This document shows positions 45,494-55,723 of a stretch of 64,000 bases of DNA, piece after piece. Every line of letters starts with the position of its first letter. The first letter of the stretch is position 1. The stretch covers positions 62,001-126,000 of the forward strand of contig JAQUZB010000001.1 of NCBI GenBank assembly GCA_028691535.1, in the 5' to 3' direction. The notes under the pieces were generated by a model. That model had not been told where the DNA came from and did not search any database. It saw only the letters and a program-made list of their open reading frames with translations. The translations under genes were made by a program, and so were the position numbers. Source of the DNA: Candidatus Altimarinota bacterium. Lineage in GTDB: Bacteria; Patescibacteriota; Gracilibacteria; BD1-5; UBA6164.

Positions 45494-46415
45494 CAAACCA
45501 TCATCTTTTTTTAAATGCAAATCATAGAGAAAATGATAAAAATATCATAAGTATTACTATTATATAAAATGCACTATTCCATTCTTGCATTGGTAGTTTT
45601 ACATTCATTCAATAAATTCAAACTATAAATGTAAGAGTTCAAATTATAAGAGTAAAAACAGTAAGTCTAGCTAATATAGAGTTTATTTTTATACTCATAA
45701 GTGAATTATAAACTTCAGTTAATGAAGTCACATTTTTTGATAATATAGTTATGTTGTTATCTATTTTATCAATCTTATAAATAATATCTTCAAAGTACAA
45801 ATCAAGTTGTCAATCATAAAATTTTTCAATAGTTTTTTGTAGCTCTGTCAATAATTCTCATTGAAAAATAAAGTTATGTTTTAAAAAAACTAAGTTTCTT
45901 TTTTTTACCATTATTTCTTCAAGAAGTTTTTTATTTACTCAATTTTGATCAAATATTCATTCTTCCAAAGCCATAATATCCTTATTTGATTTTGTTAGTA
46001 TATCAAGTGTTTTATCATACATTGCATCAATTATCTTATACAATATATAATAAGGAGAAATCTTATATTTTTCAGGATCTTCTAAATCTGTTGTTTCGTT
46101 CAAATATTCTTCTTTTATTTTTTCTATATTATTACTTGGAAGAGAAGTTATACTTATTATGAAATTTTTTCATAAAATAAACGAAAATTCATTAGATTTA
46201 TATCTTTTATTTGCATAATCATATTTTGGAAAATGAAGAACCATAAAAATATGATTATCATATGTATCTATTTTATCTTGAGTTGTAAAATCAACTATGT
46301 CATCAATAATTATTTCATGTAAATCGTATTCTTCACCTATATCAATAAGTTCTTCTTTAGTTGGATTTTGAAAGTGAACCCAATTAATTGTTCAAATTTT
46401 TAGTAAATGTTTCAT
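45489..46415 (-). CDS. corA: CorA-family divalent cation transporter
   Basis: Pentameric Mg/Co/Ni channel. The 308-residue protein has a cytoplasmic alpha/beta N-domain, a long helix pair (EEGIFDQNGVNKKLLEEIMVKKRN, split in two lines of helix) and two C-terminal membrane helices with the invariant YGMN motif between them (IVGIYGMNVKLPMQEW) and a short basic tail KKRGWFE. Length and order are those of CorA (about 310-370). Divergent from tesA with a 124-base gap. Confidence 0.93.
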
Positions 46416-46456
46416 TTTTATATTATTTTAGAATATAAATTTTAATTATTATATTT

Positions 46457-46483
46457 AAAAAATCTTTTTATAAAAAGATTTTT
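46457..46483. other. Hairpin in the corA-tesA divergent spacer
   Basis: Arms AAAAATCTTTTT and its complement (46457-46469, 46472-46483) between two divergent genes, so not an ordinary terminator; it may insulate the two transcripts or belong to an untranslated leader. Confidence 0.45.
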
Positions 46484-46539
46484 ATATTTTGATAAAGTTA
46501 GTATAATTTACTATACTTTTATATAGTAAAAATATTTTT

Positions 46540-47199
46540 ATGAAAAAAATTGTTTTAATTTTCTTTTACTTATTTTTTATTATATCTTGTACTAATAATC
46601 AAATTGTTTCTGATACCAAAATACCAGATGAAATAGTAAAAAAAGAGAAAATTATATTATCACTTTGAGATAGTTTAACAGCATGATATTGAGTAGATAT
46701 AGCTGATAATTATCCTAGTAAATTGGAAAAAAAACTAACAGATTTATGATATAATTATAAAGTTATAAATGCATGAGTTAGCTGAGACACTTCTAGTTCT
46801 TTGAAATCAAGAGTTTCTCTTTATTTAGATAAAAATCCTGAGATTGTTATACTTGTTATTTGATGAAATGATTGACTTAGATGATTATCTACCATAGATT
46901 TAAAAGAAAATATTAAAGATATTATTGATGCTTTTCCTAAAGATACAAAAATAGTATTATGATGAATTGATATCCCAATTAATTTAGGTTTAAAATATAG
47001 AAGTGATTTTAAAAAAGTTTATGAAGAGATTTCTAAAGAAAATAAAAATATATTTTTTTTAAAATCTTTTTTGGATTGAGTAATGTGAGATTATAAGTTA
47101 AATATTTCAGATAGAATTCATCCAAATTCACTTTGATATGATATAATTGTTTGAAATTTATATGATTTTTTAGAAAAAAATAAAATTTTAGAAAAGTAA
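46540..47199 (+). CDS. tesA: GDSL esterase/lysophospholipase, lipoprotein
   Basis: SGNH hydrolase. The 219-residue protein begins with a lipoprotein signal (lipobox IISC). Catalytic blocks: LGDSLTAGYG (nucleophile Ser), NAGVSGDTS (Gly oxyanion), VIGGNDGL (Asn) and the Asp-His pair in ISDRIHPNS. Length and blocks match TesA/arylesterase. Nine bases after its stop begins an ABC ATPase and then an FtsX-like permease, the same trio as tesA-ybbA-ybbP known in proteobacteria. This supports the name and suggests export or lipid-linked work at the membrane surface. Confidence 0.9.
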
Positions 47200-47208
47200 T
47201 AAAAAAAG

Positions 47209-47868
47209 ATGATAGAAATAAAAAAACTGAGTAAATTTTTTTGAAAATGAGATCAAAAAGTAGATATATTTGCTAATTTAAATTTAAAAATAAATGACTG
47301 AGATTTTATTTCAGTAGTTTGACCAAGTGGTAGCTGAAAGTCTACTTTTTTAAACATGATTTCTTGAATTGATAGAGATTATATTTGAGAAATACTTTTA
47401 TTTTGAAGTGATTATAAAAAAATGAGTGAAGATGATGTAACTTTATTTAGATGAAAAAATATTTCATATATATTTCAAAACTTTAAACTAATTGATAATT
47501 TAACAATCAGAGAAAATATAGATTTAGTTATAGAATTAAACAATCTTGAAAGAAATTTTACAACAGATGAAATACTTCAAATAGTTTGATTAAAAAATAA
47601 AAGTGAAAACTACGTTTTTAATTTAAGTTGATGAGAAAGCCAAAGAGTAGCAATCGCACGTGCATTTGTTTGAAAAACTAAACTTTTATTAGCAGATGAA
47701 CCAACATGATCTCTTGATCAAAAAAATAAAGAAAAAATTATAGATTTAATAAATCTATTGCATAAAAAAATAAAAAATACAGTTATTATGATAACACATG
47801 ATGATGAAGTAGCAAAAATTTCAGATTTTATATATAAAATGGATGATTTATCTTTGATAAAACAATAA
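47209..47868 (+). CDS. ybbA: ABC transporter ATPase, YbbA/LolD type
   Basis: 219 residues. Walker A VVGPSGSGKSTFLN, Q-loop YIFQNFKLIDNLTIRENI, signature LSGGESQRVAIARA, Walker B LLLADEPTGSLD and the His switch MITHDDEV. The GPSGSGKST and LADEPTGSLD forms are those of the LolD/MacB/YbbA class, which pair with FtsX-like permeases. Such a permease starts 6 bases downstream. All motif glycines are UGA or GGT codons. Confidence 0.93.
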
Positions 47869-47873
47869 AAAAT

Positions 47874-50225
47874 ATGTTTAATAAATTTGTAAAAATAATT
47901 TTTTTAAAAGAGAAAAAGTATTTTCTTTTTGTTTTTTTAGCTGTTTTTTTAAGTCTTTTTTCATATATTTTATGAAATAATGTCATTTTATGAGTTAAAG
48001 ATTATTTAAAAGAGGAAATAAAACCTTTAGTTTGAGGAGATATAGTTTTATCAAGTGATAAAATTGTGAAACCATCTTTTTTAGAGCCATATTCTCAATT
48101 ATTTAAAGAAACTGAAACTGTAGAAATTGATTCTACACTTTTTGATAAAAATAATAAACCTATTTTGTATCAATTTGTTTATCACAAAGATAATTATCCT
48201 TTTTACGACGCATATTCATACGATATTGTAAATCCTGATTGAGTTTTAGTTGTAGATAAATCAACTTATGATACTTTTTGAGATAATATAAAAATATTTG
48301 ATACAGAATTAAAGGTAAAATGAATAATAACTAAAAAACCATTAGGAGAAATATCGCTTTATACAAATGATAATAAAATTTATTTACCTTTAGAGTATTT
48401 AAATAAAGATATAAATGAAAATAACTCTAGGCTTAAATATAATATTTATTTAAATTTTTTATGAAACTATGATGAAAATATAGTTTCAAATATAAAAGAA
48501 CAAGCAAAAAATGAAAATATTAGTATTAAAACTATAAATGATAGACAAGATAGTATTTGAGAAATAACAGATAGATTTTATCTTTTTATAGATGCATTTA
48601 ATTTAGTTATTTTTATACTTACTTTCTTTATTATTATACTTTCGCTAGAGAGTTTTTTCAAGAAAAATAAGTCCAAATTTTGATTATTAAATATATTTTG
48701 ATTAACAAAAATAAAGATATTTTTTTATTCTTTTATATGAATATTTTTTATTTTTATAGCTTCATTTTTGTTAGCTATTTTATTAAATATTTTTGTTCTT
48801 AATCTATTACAATCACAATTTCCATTTTTCATTTTTTATATTGATTCATTTATTAAATGATTATTTATACTTTTTATACTTCTTATTGTTTGATTATTTT
48901 CTCCATTATATAAGATTAAAAAGAGTGAGATAAATAACTTACTTAAAGATACAAGTGATTTTTCAAATTTTTCTATTAAAGATTATATAGTTTATTTATC
49001 ACTTATATTTTTTTGATTTTTCTCTATAAATATAGTTTCAGGTATAGGTTTTTATTATAGTTTTTTATATACTATTATAGCACTATTATTAGTTATATTT
49101 TTTTACTTAATTATTAAATTTATTTTAATTTTATTATTTAATTATTTATCTAAGAAAATAAAAAATTTCTATATTTTTGATTCTATTCGTTCTACGATAA
49201 AACCTTGAAATATATCATTTTTGATTATATTTTCGAGCATCGTATCATTTTTGAGTATTTTTATATTTTTTGTATTTTCTTGAAGTTTTCTTTCATATTT
49301 AACTACTGTATCAAATGATAGTAATGATATGTTTGTTTTAAATTCACAAGAATCTGATATTAAAACTATAGAAAAATACTTTAATAAAGATGAAATTTTT
49401 GAAATTGTTTCTCTTAGAATAAATACAATTAACAATAAACCATTAAGCGAATATTTAAATACTCCAAAAGTTAGTAGGGAATTTTCTAGAGAATTTTTCT
49501 CAACTACAAATAAATTGGATAATAAAATAATAAATTGAAAAGAACTTATTAAATGATGAGTTTCAGTAGATATCGAGTTTGCAGGTAGATTATGATTAAA
49601 AATATGAGATAAGATTGGTTTTACTGTTGCATGATTAGATAAAGAATTGCAAGTTATAAATTTCAGGGAAGCTGTTAGAAATTGAACAAATCCATTTTTC
49701 TATTTTATGCTTAATAGTGATGATTTTATTAATTTTCCTAAAACTTATATTTTATCATATAAGCAATCAGAAAAACCAATTAATTTAGAAAAAACTCTAT
49801 CAAATGAGATAAAATCTAACTTAACATTTATAAATACAAAAGATATAATTGATATAGTTGTTAATATATCAAATAAAATCTTAAAAGTAGTTTATTTCTC
49901 ACTTATTTATATATTTATATTTTCATTTCTAAGCTTTTTAGTTTCTATTTTATTTTTAAAAAGTTTCAAAGATTATAAGATAAAATTGTTAAATTTACTT
50001 TGATGAAATATAAAAAAACTTTTTATTGGATTAAAAATAGAGTATTTTTATCTTATATTTATCTGACTAATATTTACAATTATATCTGGAAGTATTATAT
50101 TGTTTGTAATATTTTACTTTATAAGTTATTTTAGTATTTCGTATTTGTATTATTTTTCTTCTATTTTATTATTATTTTTTATATTATTACTTATAAATTT
50201 ATATATTTATTTTTTTACAAATTAA
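47874..50225 (+). CDS. ybbP: FtsX-like ABC permease, YbbP type
   Basis: 783 residues. One N-terminal membrane helix (FLFVFLAVFLSLFSYILG), a large outer domain (about 35-230), then two sets of FtsX helices (about 250-400 and 610-783) separated by another soluble segment (about 470-620). The layout of a duplicated FtsX core with around ten membrane helices is that of YbbP. Length is close to the usual 800. Together with YbbA it forms a mechanotransmission-type exporter whose substrate is not established. It ends in a strong hairpin. Confidence 0.9.
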
Positions 50226-50252
50226 AAGAGAGATTTTTAAATCTCTCTTTTA
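50224..50252. terminator. Shared terminator ybbP/nudix
   Basis: 13-bp arms (50224-50236 against 50239-50251) with core GAGAGATTT. The ybbP stop (50223-50225) and the Nudix stop (50250-50252) lie at its edges. Confidence 0.85.
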
Positions 50253-50681
50253 TATTTTTTTTAATATTTCTTTAATTTGTAAAAATGTATTTTCCAAATT
50301 TAAAATTTCATCTTTTGTAAAGAATCTGTATTCTTCTATTTCTTCGTCTTGAAGCATAATTTCTCCAGATTTTATTGTGCTCAAAAAAATATATTCTAAT
50401 TTACTTATTTTTTTTCATTCACAATTTATAAATTCTATCTTATAAGTACAAATTGGAGAAGGTTTTTCCTTTATATTTTCTATTTTTAAACCTAATTTAT
50501 TTCAAAGAATCTTTATTTCTAGATTGAGTTCTTCTTTTATTTCTCTTTTTATAGCTTTATAAATATTTTCTCATTCTTCAACATGTCATCATGGAAGAGT
50601 CCAATAATCTTTTTGATTATGTCTAACGAGTAAATATTTTCACTCATCATTTTTTAAAAATGTTCTTGTTACTTGTTTCAT
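50250..50681 (-). CDS. Nudix hydrolase
   Basis: 143 residues. The Nudix box GGHVEEGENIYKAIKREIKE then ELN fits GX5EX7REUXEEXGU except that the last Gly is Asn. WTLPGGHVEEGE gives a class typical of ADP-sugar or NTP pyrophosphohydrolases. Substrate not predictable. It starts after an elp3 stop with a 13-base gap on the same strand. Confidence 0.9.
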
Positions 50682-50694
50682 TTTTTAAAGTTAT

Positions 50695-52380
50695 TTATAA
50701 ATATTTAACCATATATTCTCACTCTAAAACATATCATCTTTTTTCATAATATCATCTTACTCAAACTCATGCAATAACAGCTATTTTTGTGTATCACGCT
50801 TCTTTTGAAAGTAATTCTGATCTTTCTATAAGTCTTTTACCAAAACCTATATGTTGTCCAAAAGTACTTCAAGCTTCTCAAATACTTAATTGATCTCAAA
50901 ATGTGTGAATTTCTCTGATTAATGCTGCATTTTTTAATTCAGGTAATACTTCTAAAATTTCATTATTTATACTTGGTAATCTAAGTCTTAAAAGTGAAAA
51001 AATAGTTCTATCTTCTGGATCTTCAAAAGTTAAAAAATGCTCAACTCAATCAGAAGCTTCGTATTTAAAATCATTTAATACTGCTTTCTTAGGATCATTC
51101 TTTGCAAATTTTATTTCTCTATGTCTTATATCTACCATTTTTATTCATTCTGCTTTTAGTTTTTCTTCTACGATTTGTCTCAGATTAGCTAGGTGACTTC
51201 ACTCAAGTATCTCACTTGCAGGTATATCTCTATATGTTCTATTAAGTCTTACATATTCTGGAATCATAGACTCAAGAGTTGCAGTAAGATTTATAAGAGT
51301 TTGATCATCATAAGCTTTAAATCATCCGGCTTTCCATATCTCAGTAAGCTCAGATTTATCAGTAACCATCATAGGATAGATTTTTAATTCATCAGGTTTA
51401 AAAGCTTGGTCATCAAAAATTCTAGCAAGAGATTGTATGTCCATTTCTGGATTAGAACCAAGTAGATTTGGCATCATATGAGCAACAACTTTGAATCAAG
51501 CATCTTTTAACATCTTAGTTGCTTTTATACTTTCAACATTTCCGTGTCATCTTTTATTTAGTTCATTTATTTCATCAAAAGTAGTTTGATATCAGATTTC
51601 TACTCTAGTTACTCAATAACTTCTAAGTCTTTTTATTTCTTCTGGATTTATCCAATCTGGTCTAGTTTCGATTGCAACTCATATAACTCTACATCTTGAA
51701 GTTTCATTTAATTTTTTTGCTTCCTCAATTGAAGAAGAAATCTTTGCTTTATAAGTTTCATTTATCTTAAAACTAGCAAATTTATCTCATGATAACTCAG
51801 TTTTTTCTATAAAAACTTTCATTTCATCATAAGTATTAAAAGCATCATAAACTCATTTTATAAAATCTTGTTGGTATTTTAATGGATAAACTGACCAAGT
51901 TCAACCTATGATTCTTATATCATTTTTTTCTATTTTATGACCAGTTATTTCAAGCGCTCTAAGTCTATTGTGTATTTGTTTAATTGGATCAAATTTATTT
52001 AATTCAGCTCTTTGTACTGCCGGTTCATTTGGTATATAACTTTTTGGAAGTCCTTCAAAACTAGGACAATAAACACATTGTCCAGGACATCACCAAAATT
52101 TTGTAAGTAGGGAAATTACAGTAACTCAAGATTGACTTCTAACTCATTTTTTTCTAAGTATCTTTTGAAAAAATAAGTTTTCCTCTATTTCAGAGCTTGC
52201 AATTAATTCATTATATCTTTCTATTAATTCTATACTTGAATAAGGTTTTTTAATCTTATATATAGAATAAATCTTATTTTTTATTTTATGAAAATCATCT
52301 TTTGTAAAGTCTCACAACTTTATTTTAGTTTCAGCTAATCCTGCTTTTAATATTTCATCTATAATTTCTATTATTACCAT
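50695..52380 (-). CDS. elp3: Elp3-like radical SAM tRNA uridine acetyltransferase
   Basis: Elp3 modifies U34 of tRNAs at C5. The 561-residue protein has an N-terminal helical region, the radical SAM cluster FWGCPGQCVYCPSFEGLP (CX4CX2C spacing in a CPGQCVYC core), RIIGGTWSVYP, GVAIETRPDW, RVEIGYQTTFDEI, MMPNLLGSNPEMD, a zinc/linker region, and a C-terminal GNAT domain ending GQHIGFGKRLIERSELL and YYEKRGYVLEGEYMVKYL. Length and domain order match archaeal and CPR-type Elp3. It is a single subunit, without other Elongator genes. Confidence 0.93.
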
Positions 52381-52436
52381 TATTTTTCATTAAATTTATA
52401 TATTTTTTTATTATATTAATAAACTTAAAATTAACA

Positions 52437-52465
52437 AAAAAAAGTACTTTTTTAGTACTTTTTTT
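52437..52465 (-). terminator. Terminator of the secreted pair at 52.4-53.4 kb
   Basis: 12-bp arms (AAAAAAAGTACT, 52437-52448, against 52454-52465), loop of five; the stop of the gene at 52464 is in the arm. Confidence 0.8.
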
Positions 52466-52940
52466 AAATCATTTTTAATCATAACATTTTTGAACAAGTA
52501 GCATCATCTATTTTTTTACTAAATCATTCTCAATTAATTATTGCTTGATTTCAGTTATAAATATAGCCGTTATCATTAACTTTTCAATAAGTTACTTCAG
52601 TATTTATACAAAAAGTTTTTTTATCTATTATGTATTTAGAATCATATTCTGAAATAGTTATTATATAATCTGATTTATTATTATTTCATTCCAAATCAGT
52701 ATTGCATCTATATCATATAACACTTACAACTCAATCACTTCTTTTTTCTTTATACTCAACTAATTCACATAATCATTTTTCTAGCATTCAGTCTAATTGT
52801 TTTTTACTTTCTAGTATTTTACTCATACTTACAATTACATTTTCTCTAGCTATAACTGTTTTTTCTGATAATAGATTTATTGCTCAAATACCAATTCAAA
52901 TACCTAATCAAATTCAAAGTATTTTTTTACTGAAAGACAT
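52464..52940 (-). CDS. Exported or membrane-anchored small protein, unknown
   Basis: 158 residues. A Gly-rich hydrophobic N-terminus (SKKILGIGLGIGIGIGAI, many UGA codons) acts as a signal or anchor. The mature part is strand-rich with four Cys (KWLCELVEY and GYRCNTD, FCINTE, ATCSKML), which could pair as disulphides. Starts 4 bases after the stop of the neighbouring secreted gene, so the two share a transcript. Not recognised. Confidence 0.62.
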
Positions 52941-52943
52941 ATT

Positions 52944-53426
52944 TTATTTATTATATGAAATAATATCACTACATGATTCAGACATCAATAAGCTTCATTT
53001 TGAATTTTCAAGAACTGCTCAATTTCAATCAATTATACTAATTTTATTTCATAATGTAATTAATTGATTAATTTTTAAACTTGTTTTCAAATCAGAACAA
53101 GTGTAATTAGCTCATCTTATATTTACTTTTCATCTTGAATTAGTTATTTCAGTTTTTATTACTCAATTATATTTATCACATTTAAAGATTTCATTATATT
53201 CTTTCCCTCATGTTTTTTTTGATTCAGTTTTTCAAGTTAAAATACATTCTTTTTTTATTTTTTCTAATTCATTTAATATTGTATCAATATTAGATTTAAC
53301 TAATGTAACTTGAACTCTTGTAGTTTCAGAGTTATTTGCAACAGCAGTTTTTTCTTGATCTATAGCTGCATTTGCTTGTCATAATAATAATGCACTACTT
53401 AGAAATAATGCGTTTCCTAATTTCAT
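52944..53426 (-). CDS. Secreted small protein, unknown
   Basis: 160 residues. A classical signal peptide (MKLGNALFLSSALLLGQANA, cleavage after ANA) precedes a Lys/Asn/Thr-rich domain with four Cys (ECILTGK, IFKCDKY, YTCSDLK, SESCSDI), again suggesting two disulphides. Upstream of and coupled to the gene at 52464. The shared layout of signal, four Cys and similar length makes a functional pair likely, though the sequences are not evidently homologous. Confidence 0.65.
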
Positions 53427-53514
53427 ATTTTTTATTAATTATTAATAATTTGTTTATTGATAATAACTAATAAATGAAAATAGTCAATATTTTAGTTAAT
53501 TATATAATAAAAAT

Positions 53515-53541
53515 TTGATTTCTAAAAATTATTCATATAAT
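53515..53541 (+). promoter_or_regulatory. Candidate promoter of the abrB-hlyD-RND operon
   Basis: TTGATT (53515-53520), 15-base spacer, TATAAT (53536-53541), 41 bases before the abrB start. The spacer is short, so this is a tentative call. Confidence 0.4.
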
Positions 53542-53581
53542 TTAAGTATAACTTTTCTTACTTTTCTTACAAAAATATAAA

Positions 53582-53809
53582 ATGAAAAAACATAGTTGTG
53601 ATATGAAACTCTATTGAACTACTAATATTTGACCAAAATGACAAATCGTAATTCCTAAAGAAATTAGGGATAGACTTGATCTAAAAACAGGTGATAGTTT
53701 AAGTGTTTTGTTAAAATGAGATAAATTTATAGGTTTAATCAGAAATAATGATTTGATGGAACTTATGGAATTTATAAAACAAATGGAAAATGAAAAAAAT
53801 AATATTTAA
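53582..53809 (+). CDS. AbrB/SpoVT-type transcription regulator
   Basis: 75 residues. The swapped-hairpin DNA-binding fold is visible: MKLYGTTNIGPKGQIVIPKE then IRDRLDLKTGDSLSVLLK, matching the AbrB/MazE pattern (G-Q-I-x-I-P-K-E-I-R-x-x-L-x-I-x-x-G-D). The C-terminal helix (LMELMEFIKQMENEKN) may dimerise. No toxin gene follows, so it is not a MazE antitoxin by context. It lies 14 bases before an hlyD-RND pair and probably controls that operon, including itself. Confidence 0.88.
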
Positions 53810-53823
53810 TTTAATTTTATAGT

Positions 53824-55722
53824 ATGAAAAAAATAATTAGTGTAGTTTTGTTATCAGCATATATTTTTACATCTTGCGGTAGTAATTGAGTTGATGTAGC
53901 TGTTAATGAAGGGAAAAAAGATTTTTTTATAGATGTTAAAAAAATCTGAGATTTTAATAATATTGCATATTTAAATAAGACTTGAAAACTTGATTCAACT
54001 CAAAATATTTCACTAAGTTCTAGTGCAAATGGTAGAGTTAAATCTATCTTGGTAAAAAGTTGAGACAATGTTTCAGAATGACAAGTTTTAGCTGTTTTAG
54101 ATGATAATTTATCAAATTATAATCTAACACTTGCATCTTCTGAAAATAATTTAGCTGCTGCTAAAAATAATTTAGAAGTAGTTAAAAATAGTTTAGAGTC
54201 TTCAAAAAATAATTTAGAAAAGGCTAAATTGAATTATGAATCTACTAAAATTAAATTGGATAAAGCAGTTTCTGATATACAAAGAAATCTTTGAAATTTA
54301 CAATTAAGTGATGACACAACAAGTACATCAATAGAAATTGATAAATTAAATAATTCTATAAATAAATTAGAAGCAGATTATAAAAATCTTCAATCATCAA
54401 ATAATGAAACTCTATCTTGATTTGTTAGATCTCTTGATAAAGAATCAATTGTTTTAAAAAATTTTGTTACTGATATTATTTATTTTTCTGATGATATCTT
54501 ATGAGTAACAGAGGCAAATAAAAATAAAAACAATGCATATGAAATATATCTATGAGCAAAAGATAATTCTCAAAAAATAGAATCTGAAAATCTTTTATGA
54601 GATTTAATTGAATACAAAAAATCAGTTTTAGATACTTTTGAAATTTGAGAATTATCAACTACTGAATAATATAAAGCAAAAATTGATATAATAAATAGTT
54701 CATATTCAAAAATAATTAAATTTTTAAATTCATTTGATACTACAATTTCAAATACAGTTTCAAGTTATTGAGTACTTAGTGATACACAAATTTCAGGTTA
54801 TAAAACTGTTATTGGTTGATTTAAAACAACTTATAATGCTTATAATTGAGGATTTATTTGATTATCAAATTCTATTTATTCATTTTTAGAAACATATAAA
54901 AATAGTCAAGCTTCAGTTTTAACACAAATTGAAAATCTTAAAAAAGATAAAGATATATATTTAAAATCTCTTGATTTAAATAAAGAAAGTTCACAAGCTA
55001 CTTTAGATGAAGCTATTTCAAATAGAGATTTAACGCTAAGAAACTTAGATTTAGTTATAAATGATGCAAATTCTGCAATTAGAGATACTGAAATCAGAAT
55101 TACTGATGCACAAATAAAAGTTAGAGATGCTGAAATAGGCTATAGTAAAGCAGCAAATGAAGTTGCAAAATTATCAATTAAATCACCAATTAAATGAATT
55201 ATTTGAGATATATTAATTGATAAATGACAAGAAATTTCTAATTGAACTCCTGTTTTTAATATATTAAGTGAATGACAAAAAGAAGTTACAATTTCGTTTA
55301 ATAAAGAAGAACTTGATTTAGTAACTGAAAATATGAATGCATATTATGTAGATTGAGCAAATACATTTACATGAAAAATTTATTCTATTTCTAAAAATGC
55401 AGATGCAAATTTGAAATATATAGCAAAAGTTACTATGCCTTCTGATACTTCTACTATCTGAAATATTTTAAATTTAAGTATTCCAGTAGAAGTAAATAAT
55501 AAATTATTACCAATAAATGCAGTAAAAATAAATAGTTTATGATTATGAACTATAAATTATTTTTCAACAGGTTCTACAATTGAACAAATGGATGTAGAAG
55601 TATGAAAAGTTTATTCTGATCAAATTGAAATTATTTCTAAATTAGATGATGATTTAAATGTTATTTTAAATTATGTTGATAATTATGATAGTGAAAAATT
55701 TACTTTAAAAATTAAAGAATAA
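53824..55722 (+). pseudogene. HlyD/RND periplasmic adaptor lipoprotein, interrupted by an in-frame UAA
   Basis: Adaptor (membrane fusion) subunit for the downstream RND pump. N-terminal lipoprotein signal with Cys in IFTSCGSN; first biotinyl-lipoyl half (SSSANGRVKSILVKSGDNVSEG split around Asn-Gly-Arg), a very long alpha hairpin (about 100-450), second lipoyl half (LSIKSPIKGIIGDILI), beta barrel and C-terminal part. The frame is continuous from 53824 to 55722 except for one TAA at 54667-54669 (codon 282), with coding continuing in the same frame. One C-to-T change from CAA would explain it (TTE-stop-YKAK). No nearby ATG could restart translation. Either a true nonsense mutation or a read error; both halves look under selection. 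Confidence 0.8.
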
Positions 55723-55723
55723 T

